From contig NZ_JACHIK010000008.1 of NCBI RefSeq assembly GCF_014203155.1, positions 62,001 through 126,000 of the forward strand: DNA of 64,000 nt, given 5' to 3'. The notes beneath the pieces are model-generated. The model did not search any database. It was given only the letters and a program-made list of their open reading frames with translations, and was not told the origin of the DNA. The position numbers and the translations under genes are program-made. Shown piece after piece: positions 37,728-46,038 of this stretch (positions are counted from its first letter, which is position 1; each line of letters begins with the position of its first letter). This stretch comes from Shinella fusca (lineage in GTDB: Bacteria; Pseudomonadota; Alphaproteobacteria; Rhizobiales; Rhizobiaceae).

Positions 37728-38465
37728 TCAGATCATCGCCATGCCGCCGTTCACATGCAGCGTCTGGCCCGTCATGTAGGCGGCTTCCGACGAGGCGAGG
37801 TAAGCGACGGCGGACGCGACCTCCGCGCCGGTGCCCATGCGCTTCATGGGAATGGCGCCCATGATGGCTTCCTTCTGCTTGTCGTTCAGCTTGCCGGTCA
37901 TGGCGCTCTCGATGAAGCCGGGGGCGACGCAGTTGACCGTGACGTTGCGCGTGGCGATCTCCTGGGCGAGCGACTTGGTGAAGCCGATCATGCCGGCCTT
38001 GGCGGCGCAGTAGTTCGCCTGGCCCGGGTTTCCGGTGACGCCGACGACGGAGGTGATGTTGATGATGCGGCCGTAGCGGCGGCGCATCATGGGATGGGTG
38101 AGCTCGCGCGTCAGGCGGAAGACGGCGGTGAGGTTCACTTCGAGCACGGCATCCCAGTCCTCGTCGCTCATGCGCACGAAGAGGCCGTCCTTGGTGATGC
38201 CGGCATTGTTGACGAGGATGTCGACGCCGCCGAGCTCGGCTTCGGCCTTCTCGCCGAGCGCCTTGACTTCGGCGCGGTCGGAAAGGTTCGCCGGGAAGAT
38301 CTGGACGCGCTCGCCGAGGTCGTTCGCCAGCGCCTCCAGCTTTTCGACGCGCGTGCCGTGCAGGCCGACGAGCGCTCCCTGAGCGTGGAGGATGCGGGCG
38401 ATCTCCTCGCCGATGCCGCCGGATGCGCCGGTAACGAGAGCCTTGCGGCCGGAAAGATCAAACAT
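37728..38465 (-). CDS. fabG: 3-oxoacyl-ACP reductase FabG
   Basis: 245 residues; NADPH-dependent reduction of beta-ketoacyl-ACP. TGASGGIG cofactor loop, NNAG at residues 87-90, catalytic Ser in NITSVVG and YCAAKAG (Tyr, Lys). The C-terminal HVNGGMAMI is FabG-typical. Starts 23 bases after fabD. Confidence 0.97.
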   Translation of the reverse strand: MFDLSGRKALVTGASGGIGEEIARILHAQGALVGLHGTRVEKLEALANDLGERVQIFPANLSDRAEVKALGEKAEAELGGVDILVNNAGITKDGLFVRMSDEDWDAVLEVNLTAVFRLTRELTHPMMRRRYGRIINITSVVGVTGNPGQANYCAAKAGMIGFTKSLAQEIATRNVTVNCVAPGFIESAMTGKLNDKQKEAIMGAIPMKRMGTGAEVASAVAYLASSEAAYMTGQTLHVNGGMAMI

Positions 38466-38488
38466 GGTTCCGTTCCTTTGAAGAAAGA

Positions 38489-39433
38489 TCAGCCGATGAG
38501 GGTGGCGAGCGCGTTGTCGATATCGGCGGGGGTGTTGATGGCGATGCCGGTGACGGCCTTGTCGATGCGGCGGGCGAGACCCGTCAGCACCTTGCCGGAG
38601 CCGACCTCGTAGAGCGTGGTGACGCCGTTGGCGCCGAACCATTCCACCGTCTCGCGCCAGCGAACCTGGCCGGTGACCTGCTCGACGAGGAGGCGGACGA
38701 TCTCCTGCGGGTCGCTGACCGGCGCGGCGCCGACATTGGCGATGAGCGGCACGACGGGGGCCTTCGCCTCGACGGCGGCCAGCGCCTCGCGCATGGCGTC
38801 GGCAGCCGGGGCCATCAGGGCGGAATGGAAGGGGGCGGAGACGGCGAGCATCAGCGCGCGCTTGGCGCCCTTGTCCGTCGCGAGCCGCGCGGCGATCTCG
38901 ACCGCCGGCCTGGAGCCGGAGATGACGAGCTGTCCGCCGCCGTTGTCGTTGGCGATCTGGCAGGAGCCGCCGGCGGAGGCTTCCTTGCAGATGGCTTCGA
39001 CATCGGCCTGTTCGAGGCCGATGATGGCGGCCATGGCGCCCTCGCCCACCGGCACGGCCGACTGCATGGCGTTGCCGCGGATGCGCAGGAGCCGTGCCGT
39101 ATCGGCCAGCGAGAAGGTACCGGCGGCACAGAGCGCGGAATATTCGCCGAGCGAGTGGCCGGCGACATAGGAGACCTTGTCCTTCAGCGTCAGGCCGCGC
39201 GCTTCCAGAACGCGCATGACGGCGATGGAGACGGCCATCAGCGCCGGCTGGGCGTTCGCCGTCAGCGTCAGCGTTTCTTCAGGCCCTTCGAACATGACGG
39301 CCGAGAGCTTCTGGCCGAGGGCGTCGTCGACTTCCGCGAAAACGGCGCGCGCCTCCGGGAAGGCTTCGGCCAGGTCCTTGCCCATGCCGACGGCCTGGCT
39401 GCCCTGTCCGGGGAAGGTGAATGCTACGCTCAT
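38489..39433 (-). CDS. fabD: Malonyl CoA-ACP transacylase
   Basis: 314 residues; loads malonyl groups on ACP. FPGQGSQAVGMGKDL at the start, nucleophile Ser in GHSLGEYSAL, and SAPFHSALM bearing the catalytic His. First gene of the fab cluster, divergent from an aldo/keto reductase across 195 bases. Confidence 0.97.
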   Translation of the reverse strand: MSVAFTFPGQGSQAVGMGKDLAEAFPEARAVFAEVDDALGQKLSAVMFEGPEETLTLTANAQPALMAVSIAVMRVLEARGLTLKDKVSYVAGHSLGEYSALCAAGTFSLADTARLLRIRGNAMQSAVPVGEGAMAAIIGLEQADVEAICKEASAGGSCQIANDNGGGQLVISGSRPAVEIAARLATDKGAKRALMLAVSAPFHSALMAPAADAMREALAAVEAKAPVVPLIANVGAAPVSDPQEIVRLLVEQVTGQVRWRETVEWFGANGVTTLYEVGSGKVLTGLARRIDKAVTGIAINTPADIDNALATLIG

Positions 39434-39628
39434 AGGGGTTTCTCCCGTCTTCCGTTTTCCTTTCCATTCACATTCCGCCCCCGCAAGTCAAGGCGCGGGT
39501 GGATACCGCCCCGCGCCAAAAGCCTCATTTCCGGGCGCTTCACACAGGGAATTGCGGCTCGCGTCTTGCACTTCGCGGCCGGCGGCTTACATTCGCGCCG
39601 TTTTCCCACCAAAGGATTTTCCCCACTC

Positions 39629-40672
39629 ATGAAATACAATCCGCTCGGCCGGACCGGCATAAGCGTGTCGGAAATCTGCCTCGGCACGATGACCTGGGGC
39701 TCGCAGAACAGCGAGCAGGACGCTCACGACCAACTGGACTATGCCGTCGCCCAGGGCATCAACTTTATCGATACCGCCGAACTCTACCCCACCACGCCGC
39801 TCTCGCCGGAAACCTACGGCGACACCGAGCGCTTCATCGGCAACTGGATGAAGGCGCGCGGCAATCGCGACAAGGTCGTTCTCGCCACCAAGGTCGCCGG
39901 CTCCGGCCGTCCCTATATCCGCGGCGGCGCGCCGATGAGCCGGGCGGGCATCCTCGAAGCCATCGACAACAGCCTCTCGCGCCTGAAGACCGACTATGTC
40001 GACCTCTACCAGCTTCACTGGCCGAACCGCGGGCACTACCACTTCCGCAACGCCTGGAGCTATGATCCCTCCAGGCAGGACCGGGCGAAGGTCGCCGCCG
40101 AGCTCGAGGAAATCCTCCAAACCGTCGGCGATCTCGTCAAGGCCGGCAAGGTGCGCGCGCTCGGCCTTTCCAACGACACGGCCTGGGGCGTCATGCAGAT
40201 GCTGAAGGTTTCGGAAGAAAGGGGCCTGCCGCGCGTCGCCTCCATCCAGAACGAGTACAACCTCCTCTATAGGCCCTACGACCTCGACCTTGCCGAGGTC
40301 TCGCATCACGAGGAGGTGGGCCTGCTCGCCTATTCGCCGCTCGCCGCGGGCCTTCTCACCGGCAAGTATCTCGACGGGGCCAAGCCCGACGGCTCGCGCC
40401 TGACGAAGAACGGCGACCTCGGCGGCCGCTACCAGCCGCTCCAGGAGCCGGCCGTGCGCGCCTATGTCGAGCTTGCGCGGGAAAACGGCATCGACCCCGC
40501 CCAGATGGCCCTCGCCTTCTGCCTGACGCGCCCCTTCATGGCCTCCGTCATTATCGGCGCGACCTCGATGGAGCAGTTGAAGACCGACATCGCGGCCAAG
40601 GACCTTACCCTTTCGCCCGACGTGATGAACGGCATCCGCCGCATCCACCGCCTCTACCCGGCACCGATGTAA
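39629..40672 (+). CDS. Aldo/keto reductase (Tas-like)
   Basis: 347 residues. Catalytic tetrad: Asp and Tyr in NFIDTAELYPT, Lys in VVLATKVAG, His in YQLHWPNR. The long insert after Tyr and the LSNDTAWGVMQML and NEYNLLYRPYD stretches match E. coli Tas/YajO-type members. Physiological substrate unknown. ATG at 39629 follows a purine-rich AAAGGA. It may share its upstream region with fabD. Confidence 0.92.
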   Translation: MKYNPLGRTGISVSEICLGTMTWGSQNSEQDAHDQLDYAVAQGINFIDTAELYPTTPLSPETYGDTERFIGNWMKARGNRDKVVLATKVAGSGRPYIRGGAPMSRAGILEAIDNSLSRLKTDYVDLYQLHWPNRGHYHFRNAWSYDPSRQDRAKVAAELEEILQTVGDLVKAGKVRALGLSNDTAWGVMQMLKVSEERGLPRVASIQNEYNLLYRPYDLDLAEVSHHEEVGLLAYSPLAAGLLTGKYLDGAKPDGSRLTKNGDLGGRYQPLQEPAVRAYVELARENGIDPAQMALAFCLTRPFMASVIIGATSMEQLKTDIAAKDLTLSPDVMNGIRRIHRLYPAPM

Positions 40673-40789
40673 GCGGCGTCGGGTAGAGGGGGCGAAAGAA
40701 GAGAGACCGGCAGCAGAAAGACCGTCTGCAAGAAAGACCGCGCCGCGAGCCGTGTCATTCGATATGCGGGCCGCACCTCCCTCCCCTCC

Positions 40790-40876
40790 GTCATCCTCGG
40801 GCTTGACCCGAGGATCCACGCCACAAACTCAACGCGTACCGTGGGGATGGATCCTCGGGTCAAGCCCGAGGATGAC
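40790..40876. repeat. REP-type palindrome pair, 87-bp class (copy 4)
   Basis: Inverted palindromes back to back around a 29-base spacer that begins ACGCCACAAA, the same length and layout as the copy at 18019-18105. Spacers differ at several positions while the arms are identical. Confidence 0.92.
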
Positions 40877-41032
40877 GGAGGAGTGAGAGGGTAAGGTGTG
40901 AAGGAGCATGAAGGCAAAGCGGCGGCAAAGGGGGTGAAGAGAGGCAAGGCTTGTCGCAAACAAACCCGCTCACGCCTCCATCAAAAATAAAACCGCCTCA
41001 ACAAAGACCGCTTCACCACCCCTTACAAACGA

Positions 41033-41058
41033 AAAACCCGCCGTCGCCGGCGGGTTTT
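41033..41058. terminator. Intrinsic terminator (bidirectional form)
   Basis: 11-bp perfect stem (AAAACCCGCCG/CGGCGGGTTTT) with TCGC loop; lies 29 bases past the stop of the minus-strand membrane protein. Confidence 0.88.
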
Positions 41059-41086
41059 CCTTTGCGTGTGCCCCATGCGGGTGACG

Positions 41087-41446
41087 TTACGGCGTGGTCG
41101 GGGTCGCGCCGCCGCCTTCGGCCGGCTGGCTGCCGCCGGGCTGGGCGTCCATCGGCTGGGTGCCGGTCGCACCGCCCGTCTGGCCGTCGGTTGCCGTGCC
41201 GCCGGCCGGCGCGCTGTCCTGCGTGATGGCCGAGGTGTTGGCGTTGGTGTCGACGCCGTCACCCGGCGTTCCGCTGCCGACGAAATAGAAGATGCCGACC
41301 GCGACGAGGACGGCGAGGATCACGGCCACCGCCCAGCCGCCCGTCCCGCTGCCGTTGCGGGCGTTGACGACGGTCGGGCCGCGGTCTTCCACGGGACGGT
41401 CGTAGCGATCTTCGGGGGGACGATTGACAAGGTTGGGGTCTTGCAT
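41087..41446 (-). CDS. Small single-pass membrane protein
   Basis: 119 residues, function unknown. A charged, proline-rich cytoplasmic N-terminus (NRPPEDRYDRPVEDRG) is followed by one helix (GWAVAVILAVLVAVGIFYFVG) and a low-complexity Gly/Thr/Gln/Pro tail probably outside the membrane (QTGGATGTQPMDAQPGGSQP). I know similar single-helix proteins as hypothetical in rhizobia. The ATG at 41446 has a GGAG ribosome site. A longer in-frame form exists but lacks such a site. Confidence 0.8.
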   Translation of the reverse strand: MQDPNLVNRPPEDRYDRPVEDRGPTVVNARNGSGTGGWAVAVILAVLVAVGIFYFVGSGTPGDGVDTNANTSAITQDSAPAGGTATDGQTGGATGTQPMDAQPGGSQPAEGGGATPTTP

Positions 41447-41546
41447 GTCTGTCACTCCATCTGGTTGGGTTGCCGGAACAACGCGACATTCCTGCTTTGG
41501 TTCCCGCACCGTTCCGCAATGGCACAGCCGATTTGCCCCGCAGGCC

Positions 41547-41574
41547 TTGCTTTCGGCCGAAAAATCCGTATAAG
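41547..41574 (+). promoter_or_regulatory. Sigma70-type promoter of the rpsF operon
   Basis: TTGCTT and TATAAG separated by 16 bases, the clearest promoter in the window; start expected near 41581. Confidence 0.65.
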
Positions 41575-41581
41575 CGCGCTG

Positions 41582-41650
41582 TTCAAAACACCCGGGTCAC
41601 CGGCTGGTGGCTGAACGGAGGGCCGGCAAATCCTCGGATTTGCCGTTTGG
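41582..41650 (+). promoter_or_regulatory. Candidate rpsF leader RNA structure
   Basis: A perfect 10-bp hairpin, CGGCAAATCC-TC-GGATTTGCCG (41624-41645), sits in the leader after a GGGTCACCGG...CTGAACGG stretch. S6:S18 complexes are known to bind CCG-containing leader structures in several bacteria to control rpsF-rpsR; whether this is such an element is inference. Confidence 0.4.
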
Positions 41651-41796
41651 GGCCAAGGGCTCCAGCCTCCCGTGTCTCCGCTCTCGACCGTCTGGATGAT
41701 ACGCTTTTCTTGCTTCGGGCCCTGGCCCTTGAGAACTGTCGTTGAGGCTTGGCGCCGGTTTCGGGTGTGGATCAAACGCAAGAAAGGCAAAGCCAC

Positions 41797-42252
41797 ATGG
41801 CTCTCTACGAACATGTATTCCTGGCCCGCCAGGACGTGTCCGCCCAGCAGGTCGACGCTCTCGTCGAACAGTACAAGGGCGTGATCGAAGCACACGGCGG
41901 CAAGGTCGGCCGGGTCGAAAACTGGGGCCTCAAGTCCCTGACCTACCGCATCAAGAAGAACCGCAAGGCACACTACGCGCTGATGGACATCGACGCTCCG
42001 GCCGCCGCCATCCACGAGATGGAACGCCAGATGCGCATCAACGAAGACGTCCTTCGTTACATGACCATCGCCGTCGAAGCCCACGAAGAAGGCCCGTCCG
42101 CGATGATGCAGAAGCGCGACCGCGACGACCGCCCGCGCCGTGACGGCGACGACCGCGGCCCGCGCCGCGACTTCGGCGATCGTGGCCCGCGCCGCGATTT
42201 CGGCGACCGTCCGCCGCGCGGCGACCGCCCGGCCCGCGAAGACCGCGCGTAA
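41797..42252 (+). CDS. rpsF: 30S ribosomal protein S6
   Basis: 151 residues. [15 protein letters not shown] and [33 protein letters not shown] are S6 core; binds the 16S central domain with S18. The C-terminal 45 residues are an Arg/Asp/Gly-rich extension with a repeated RGPRRDFGD unit, typical of Rhizobiales S6. First gene of rpsF-rpsR. Confidence 0.98.
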   Translation: MALYEHVFLARQDVSAQQVDALVEQYKGVIEAHGGKVGRVENWGLKSLTYRIKKNRKAHYALMDIDAPAAAIHEMERQMRINEDVLRYMTIAVEAHEEGPSAMMQKRDRDDRPRRDGDDRGPRRDFGDRGPRRDFGDRPPRGDRPAREDRA

Positions 42253-42276
42253 TCGAAGCAGAAGGAGACTAAGACA

Positions 42277-42525
42277 ATGGCTGATATTTCTTCCGCTCCG
42301 GCACGCCGTCCGTTCCACCGCCGCCGCAAGACCTGCCCCTTCTCGGGCGCGAACGCTCCGAAGATCGACTACAAGGACGTCCGTCTCCTGTCGCGTTACA
42401 TCTCCGAGCGCGGCAAGATCGTTCCGTCCCGCATCACGGCCGTTTCCCAGAAGAAGCAGCGCGAACTCGCCAAGGCGATCAAGCGCGCCCGCTTCCTCGG
42501 CCTGCTGCCCTACGTCGTAGCGTAA
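42277..42525 (+). CDS. rpsR: 30S ribosomal protein S18
   Basis: 82 residues. [12 protein letters not shown] and [27 protein letters not shown] are the S18 core. An AGAAGGAG ribosome site precedes the ATG. Co-transcribed with rpsF; 210 bases separate it from the next gene. Confidence 0.98.
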   Translation: MADISSAPARRPFHRRRKTCPFSGANAPKIDYKDVRLLSRYISERGKIVPSRITAVSQKKQRELAKAIKRARFLGLLPYVVA

Positions 42526-42735
42526 GGACGTGACACCGCGGCCTGACTCAGCGTCGGGCCGGGGCACATGACTCAAGGGGAAGACGGCTCGCCGCCTTCC
42601 CCGTTTCCCTTCCGCGGTGGGCGCGGATCGGAGCCGCCGGCTTTGTAAAGCCAAAAATCCCATGTTGGGGAGACGGTCCTGAATCAGATTGTCAGGAAAC
42701 TCCTCTAACTGTCTCATCGGACAGGACAGCGAAAC

Positions 42736-43710
42736 GTGAAGACCCTGACGCCGACCTCGATTGCGACCGGCCTGATCGCAGGCCTGACCGCCGCTCTGCT
42801 TTCGCTGAGCGCGAACGCGCAGTCGTCGCTCGCCATCGTGCTTTACGCAGCGTCCGCCCTTCCCATCCTGATCGCCGGCCTCGGCTGGGGCAATGCCAGC
42901 GCCTTCATCGCCGTTATCGCCGGCGGCGCCATCGCCTCCGTGCTGGTCTCGTCCTATTTCGCCGCGCTCATCGTCATCATCACGCTGATCCCGGCCGGCT
43001 GGCTGAGCAACCTCGCCAACCTCGCCCGCCCCGCCTCCGAGCTCGGCGGCCCGGACGATGCGCTCGCCTGGTATCCGCTCTCCTCCATCCTCGTGCACCT
43101 CGCCGTCATGGTCACGCTCGGCATGATCGCGGTCGGCGCCATCGTCGGCTACGACAGCGCCATGGCCGGCAAGCTCGTCGACATCGTCATCGAGACGCTG
43201 AAGGAACAGGAACCGCTCTACAACCCCGATGCCGCCTCCATCGCGCAGCTCAAGTCGATCTTCGCGCTGGCGCTGCCGCTCGTGCAGGGCGCGCTGTGGG
43301 TGTTCCTGCTGTTCCTGGCCTACTACGTCGCCACCTTCATCGTGCGCGTCTCGGGCAAGGGGCTTCGCCCGCGCGAGGACATGCCCTCCTCGCTGCGCAT
43401 GCCCCGCAATGCGATCTTCCTCTTTCTCGCCGGTCTCGTGCTCGCCTTCGCGGGCGGCGTGCCGGCGATCGTCGGCGCGCTCGTGTGCGGCACCTTCGGG
43501 GCCGGCTTCGTGCTCGCCGGCTTCGCGAGCCTGCATTTCAGGACGCGCGGCAAGCCGTGGCGGCCTCTCGCCCTGTGGTTCGCCTATGCCTCGGTATTGC
43601 TCTTCACCTTACCGATCTTCGCCATCCTCGTCCTCGGCCTTTCGGACACGCGGCGCTCCATCGCGCTCACGCCCGCCGGCCCGGCCAGGAAAGACAACCG
43701 GAATACCTGA
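42736..43710 (+). CDS. DUF2232 multi-spanning membrane protein
   Basis: 324 residues with about eight hydrophobic helices (TGLIAGLTAALLSLSANAQ, LPILIAGLGWGN, VLVSSYFAALIVIITLIPAGWLSN). It matches the DUF2232/YybS-like family found between rpsR and rplI in alphaproteobacteria. Function unknown; membrane transport or envelope role is only a guess. Start is GTG at 42736, chosen as the only good start before the first helix. Confidence 0.85.
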   Translation: MKTLTPTSIATGLIAGLTAALLSLSANAQSSLAIVLYAASALPILIAGLGWGNASAFIAVIAGGAIASVLVSSYFAALIVIITLIPAGWLSNLANLARPASELGGPDDALAWYPLSSILVHLAVMVTLGMIAVGAIVGYDSAMAGKLVDIVIETLKEQEPLYNPDAASIAQLKSIFALALPLVQGALWVFLLFLAYYVATFIVRVSGKGLRPREDMPSSLRMPRNAIFLFLAGLVLAFAGGVPAIVGALVCGTFGAGFVLAGFASLHFRTRGKPWRPLALWFAYASVLLFTLPIFAILVLGLSDTRRSIALTPAGPARKDNRNT

Positions 43711-43731
43711 ACTCTAGAAAGGAACTTGAAA

Positions 43732-44310
43732 ATGGACGTCATTCTTCTCGAACGCATCGCCAAGCTCGGCCAGATGGGCGAAACCGTAAAGGTTCGCGAC
43801 GGCTTTGCCCGTAACTACCTGCTGCCGCTCGGCAAGGCGCTGCGCGCCAACGAAGCCAACAAGAAGCGCTTCGAATCCGAGCGTGCGACGCTGGAAGCCC
43901 GCAACCTCGAGCGCAAGTCGGAAGCCCAGAAGGTCGCCGAACAGCTCGACGGCAAGTCGTTCATCGTCGTTCGCTCCGCCGGCGAAACCGGCCAGCTCTA
44001 CGGCTCGGTCGCTGCCCGCGACATCATCGAGGCGCTGGCTGCCGAAGGCTTCAACATCGGCCGCAACCAGGTCGAACTCAACACCCCGATCAAGTCGATC
44101 GGCCTGCACAAGGTCGTCCTGCACCTGCATTCGGAAGTCGAGATCGCGATCGAACTCAACGTCGCCCGTTCGGCCGACGAAGCGGAACGCCAGGCCAAGG
44201 GCGAAAGCCTGACCTCGGCCGACGCCATCTACGGCGTCGACGAAGACGCCCTGACGGCCGCCGACTTCTTCGATCCGGAAGCCGACCTCGAAGGCGAAGA
44301 CGAAGCCTGA
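43732..44310 (+). CDS. rplI: 50S ribosomal protein L9
   Basis: 192 residues. [32 protein letters not shown] is the rRNA-binding N-domain; the long helix ([29 protein letters not shown]) and the C-domain are complete, with an acidic tail ([10 protein letters not shown]) longer than in E. coli (149). ATG at 43732 follows AAAGGAAC. Ends at two hairpins. Confidence 0.97.
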   Translation: MDVILLERIAKLGQMGETVKVRDGFARNYLLPLGKALRANEANKKRFESERATLEARNLERKSEAQKVAEQLDGKSFIVVRSAGETGQLYGSVAARDIIEALAAEGFNIGRNQVELNTPIKSIGLHKVVLHLHSEVEIAIELNVARSADEAERQAKGESLTSADAIYGVDEDALTAADFFDPEADLEGEDEA

Positions 44311-44320
44311 GACAGACGGT

Positions 44321-44339
44321 GAGCCGGCCCTGCCGGCTC
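44321..44339 (+). terminator. Hairpin after rplI
   Basis: GAGCCGGC/GCCGGCTC stem with a three-base loop, 10 bases past the stop, followed by ATTCGTTT. The weaker of two in tandem. Confidence 0.65.
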
Positions 44340-44385
44340 ATTCGTTTCGGGGCGCCTTGCTCCAATCTTCCCTCTGCAGTGATTC

Positions 44386-44412
44386 CGGGCCGGCTTTGCC
44401 GGCCCGTTCGCT
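44386..44412 (+). terminator. Intrinsic terminator after rplI
   Basis: 9-bp perfect stem CGGGCCGGC/GCCGGCCCG, loop TTT, followed by TTCGCTTTTG. Ends the rpsF-rplI unit. Confidence 0.75.
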
Positions 44413-44566
44413 TTTGTCAAAGGCCAAAAAATACGGGTTGAAATCCCGGCCAGCGCGTTAATATTTATACTTCGTTAGACTGGATTGGCGGTCGGGCCGC
44501 TTCTACAGGCCGGTTTCCGACCAGACCCGTTCCGCCAGATTTTTTAAGCGTGACGGAGTTTACCGA

Positions 44567-45853
44567 ATGAAATTCATTGTACAGACGCTCGTTTCCCGCC
44601 TTGTCGAGACCGGAAACCTGAAGATTACCTACCCCGACGGCACCAGCCAGACCTATGGCGACGGCACCGGCAATCCCGTCCACCTGCGCCTCAACACCCG
44701 CAAGGCCCTGTGGGGCATCGCGTTCGATCCGGCCTACTATCTCGGCCATTACTACGGCACCGGCGATATCGACATCGTCGAGGGCGACATGTATGGCCTC
44801 CTCAAGGCCGTCTTCACCGGCAATCCCGATTTCAAATATTACGACACCGGCTGGAACCGCACGCTGGAGCGGGTCCGCTTCCTTTTCCGCTGGCTACGCC
44901 AGAAGAACAGCGTCGTGCGCTCGCGCCGCAACGTCCAGCACCATTACGACCTGACCGGCGCGCTCTACGACCTCTTCCTCGACGAGGACCGGCAATATTC
45001 CTGCGCCTATTTCGAGCGGCCGGACCTGTCGCTGGACGATGCGCAGCTCGCCAAGAAGCGCCACATCGCCGCCAAGCTCAACATCAACCGCCCGGGCCAG
45101 AGCGTGCTCGACATCGGCTGCGGCTGGGGCGGCATGGCGCTCTACCTTGCCCGCCAGCTCGGCGCGAAGGTGACGGGCGTGACGCTCTCCGACGAGCAGC
45201 ACGCGCTCGCCGTCAAGCGGGCGAGCGATGCCGGGCTCTCCGACGAGGTGAAGTTCCTGCTGCAGGACTACCGCAACACCGAAGGCCCGTTCGACCGCAT
45301 CGTCTCCGTCGGCATGTTCGAGCATGTCGGCCGGCCGAACTACCTCACCTATTTCAAGAAGAGCGCCGCGCTGATGAAGCGCGACGGGGTGATGCTGCTG
45401 CACACGATCGGCCGCACCGACCGGCCGACGGCCAACAACCCGTTCATCGAGAAGTACATCTTTCCGGGCGGCTACATCCCCGCCCTTTCGGAGGTGATGC
45501 AGGCGGTGGAGAAGAGCGGGCTTGCCATCACCGACATCGAGATCCTGCGGCTGCACTATGCCGAGACGCTGCGCCACTGGCGCGAGCGCTTCATGGCGCG
45601 GCGCGAGGAGGCGAAGGCCCTCTACGACGAAAAATTCTGCCGCATCTGGGAGTTCTATCTCGCAGCCTCGGAAAGCGCCTTCCGCTGGCAGAATCTCGTG
45701 GTCTTCCAGATCCAGCTCGTGCACGACCAGCAGGCCGTGCCGCTGACGCGCGACTATATCGGGCGCGGCGAGGACTGCCTGCGGGCGCATGAGGGCGATG
45801 CGAAGGGCGCCCAGCGCGGCGCGCGGCAGTTCCCGAAGGAGGCCTCGCTCTGA
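44567..45853 (+). CDS. Cyclopropane-fatty-acyl-phospholipid synthase-family methyltransferase
   Basis: 428 residues; CFA family, which adds a methylene from SAM to unsaturated phospholipid acyl chains. SAM-binding VLDIGCGWGGMALYLARQLGAKVTGVTLSDEQ and the family stretches QHHYDLTGALYDLFLDEDRQYSCAYFERPD, GMFEHVGRPNY and HTIGRTDRP are present. The N-terminal lipid-associating domain is present too. Located between rplI and dnaB with its own terminator-bounded promoter region. Confidence 0.93.
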   Translation: MKFIVQTLVSRLVETGNLKITYPDGTSQTYGDGTGNPVHLRLNTRKALWGIAFDPAYYLGHYYGTGDIDIVEGDMYGLLKAVFTGNPDFKYYDTGWNRTLERVRFLFRWLRQKNSVVRSRRNVQHHYDLTGALYDLFLDEDRQYSCAYFERPDLSLDDAQLAKKRHIAAKLNINRPGQSVLDIGCGWGGMALYLARQLGAKVTGVTLSDEQHALAVKRASDAGLSDEVKFLLQDYRNTEGPFDRIVSVGMFEHVGRPNYLTYFKKSAALMKRDGVMLLHTIGRTDRPTANNPFIEKYIFPGGYIPALSEVMQAVEKSGLAITDIEILRLHYAETLRHWRERFMARREEAKALYDEKFCRIWEFYLAASESAFRWQNLVVFQIQLVHDQQAVPLTRDYIGRGEDCLRAHEGDAKGAQRGARQFPKEASL

Positions 45854-46038
45854 GATTCGGGGCCTGTCAACACGGAAGAGGCGGGCGCGGGCAAATCCGC
45901 GCTTGCCGCATCCCCGGGGCCTGTGGAAAAGTCTAACAGCGGGCCTAAAGCGCCGACCGGGCGGGAAGCGCTTGACCCCCGGCCCGAAAGACCGGAAACC
46001 ACCGGCCTTCGCAAACAGCAACGGGGAGATTCGCAGCG

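Larger units (their letters stand above)
40673..41086. other. Convergent gap with REP pair and terminator
   Basis: 414 bases between the aldo/keto reductase and a minus-strand membrane protein. It holds a purine-rich stretch (40680-40740), the REP pair, an A/C-rich run (40960-41030) and a terminator. No gene is evident. Confidence 0.8.
41447..41796. other. Upstream region of the rpsF operon
   Basis: 350 bases between the minus-strand membrane protein and rpsF. It contains a good sigma70 promoter (41547-41574) and then a leader of about 215 bases with a perfect hairpin (41624-41645). No gene is evident. Confidence 0.8.
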
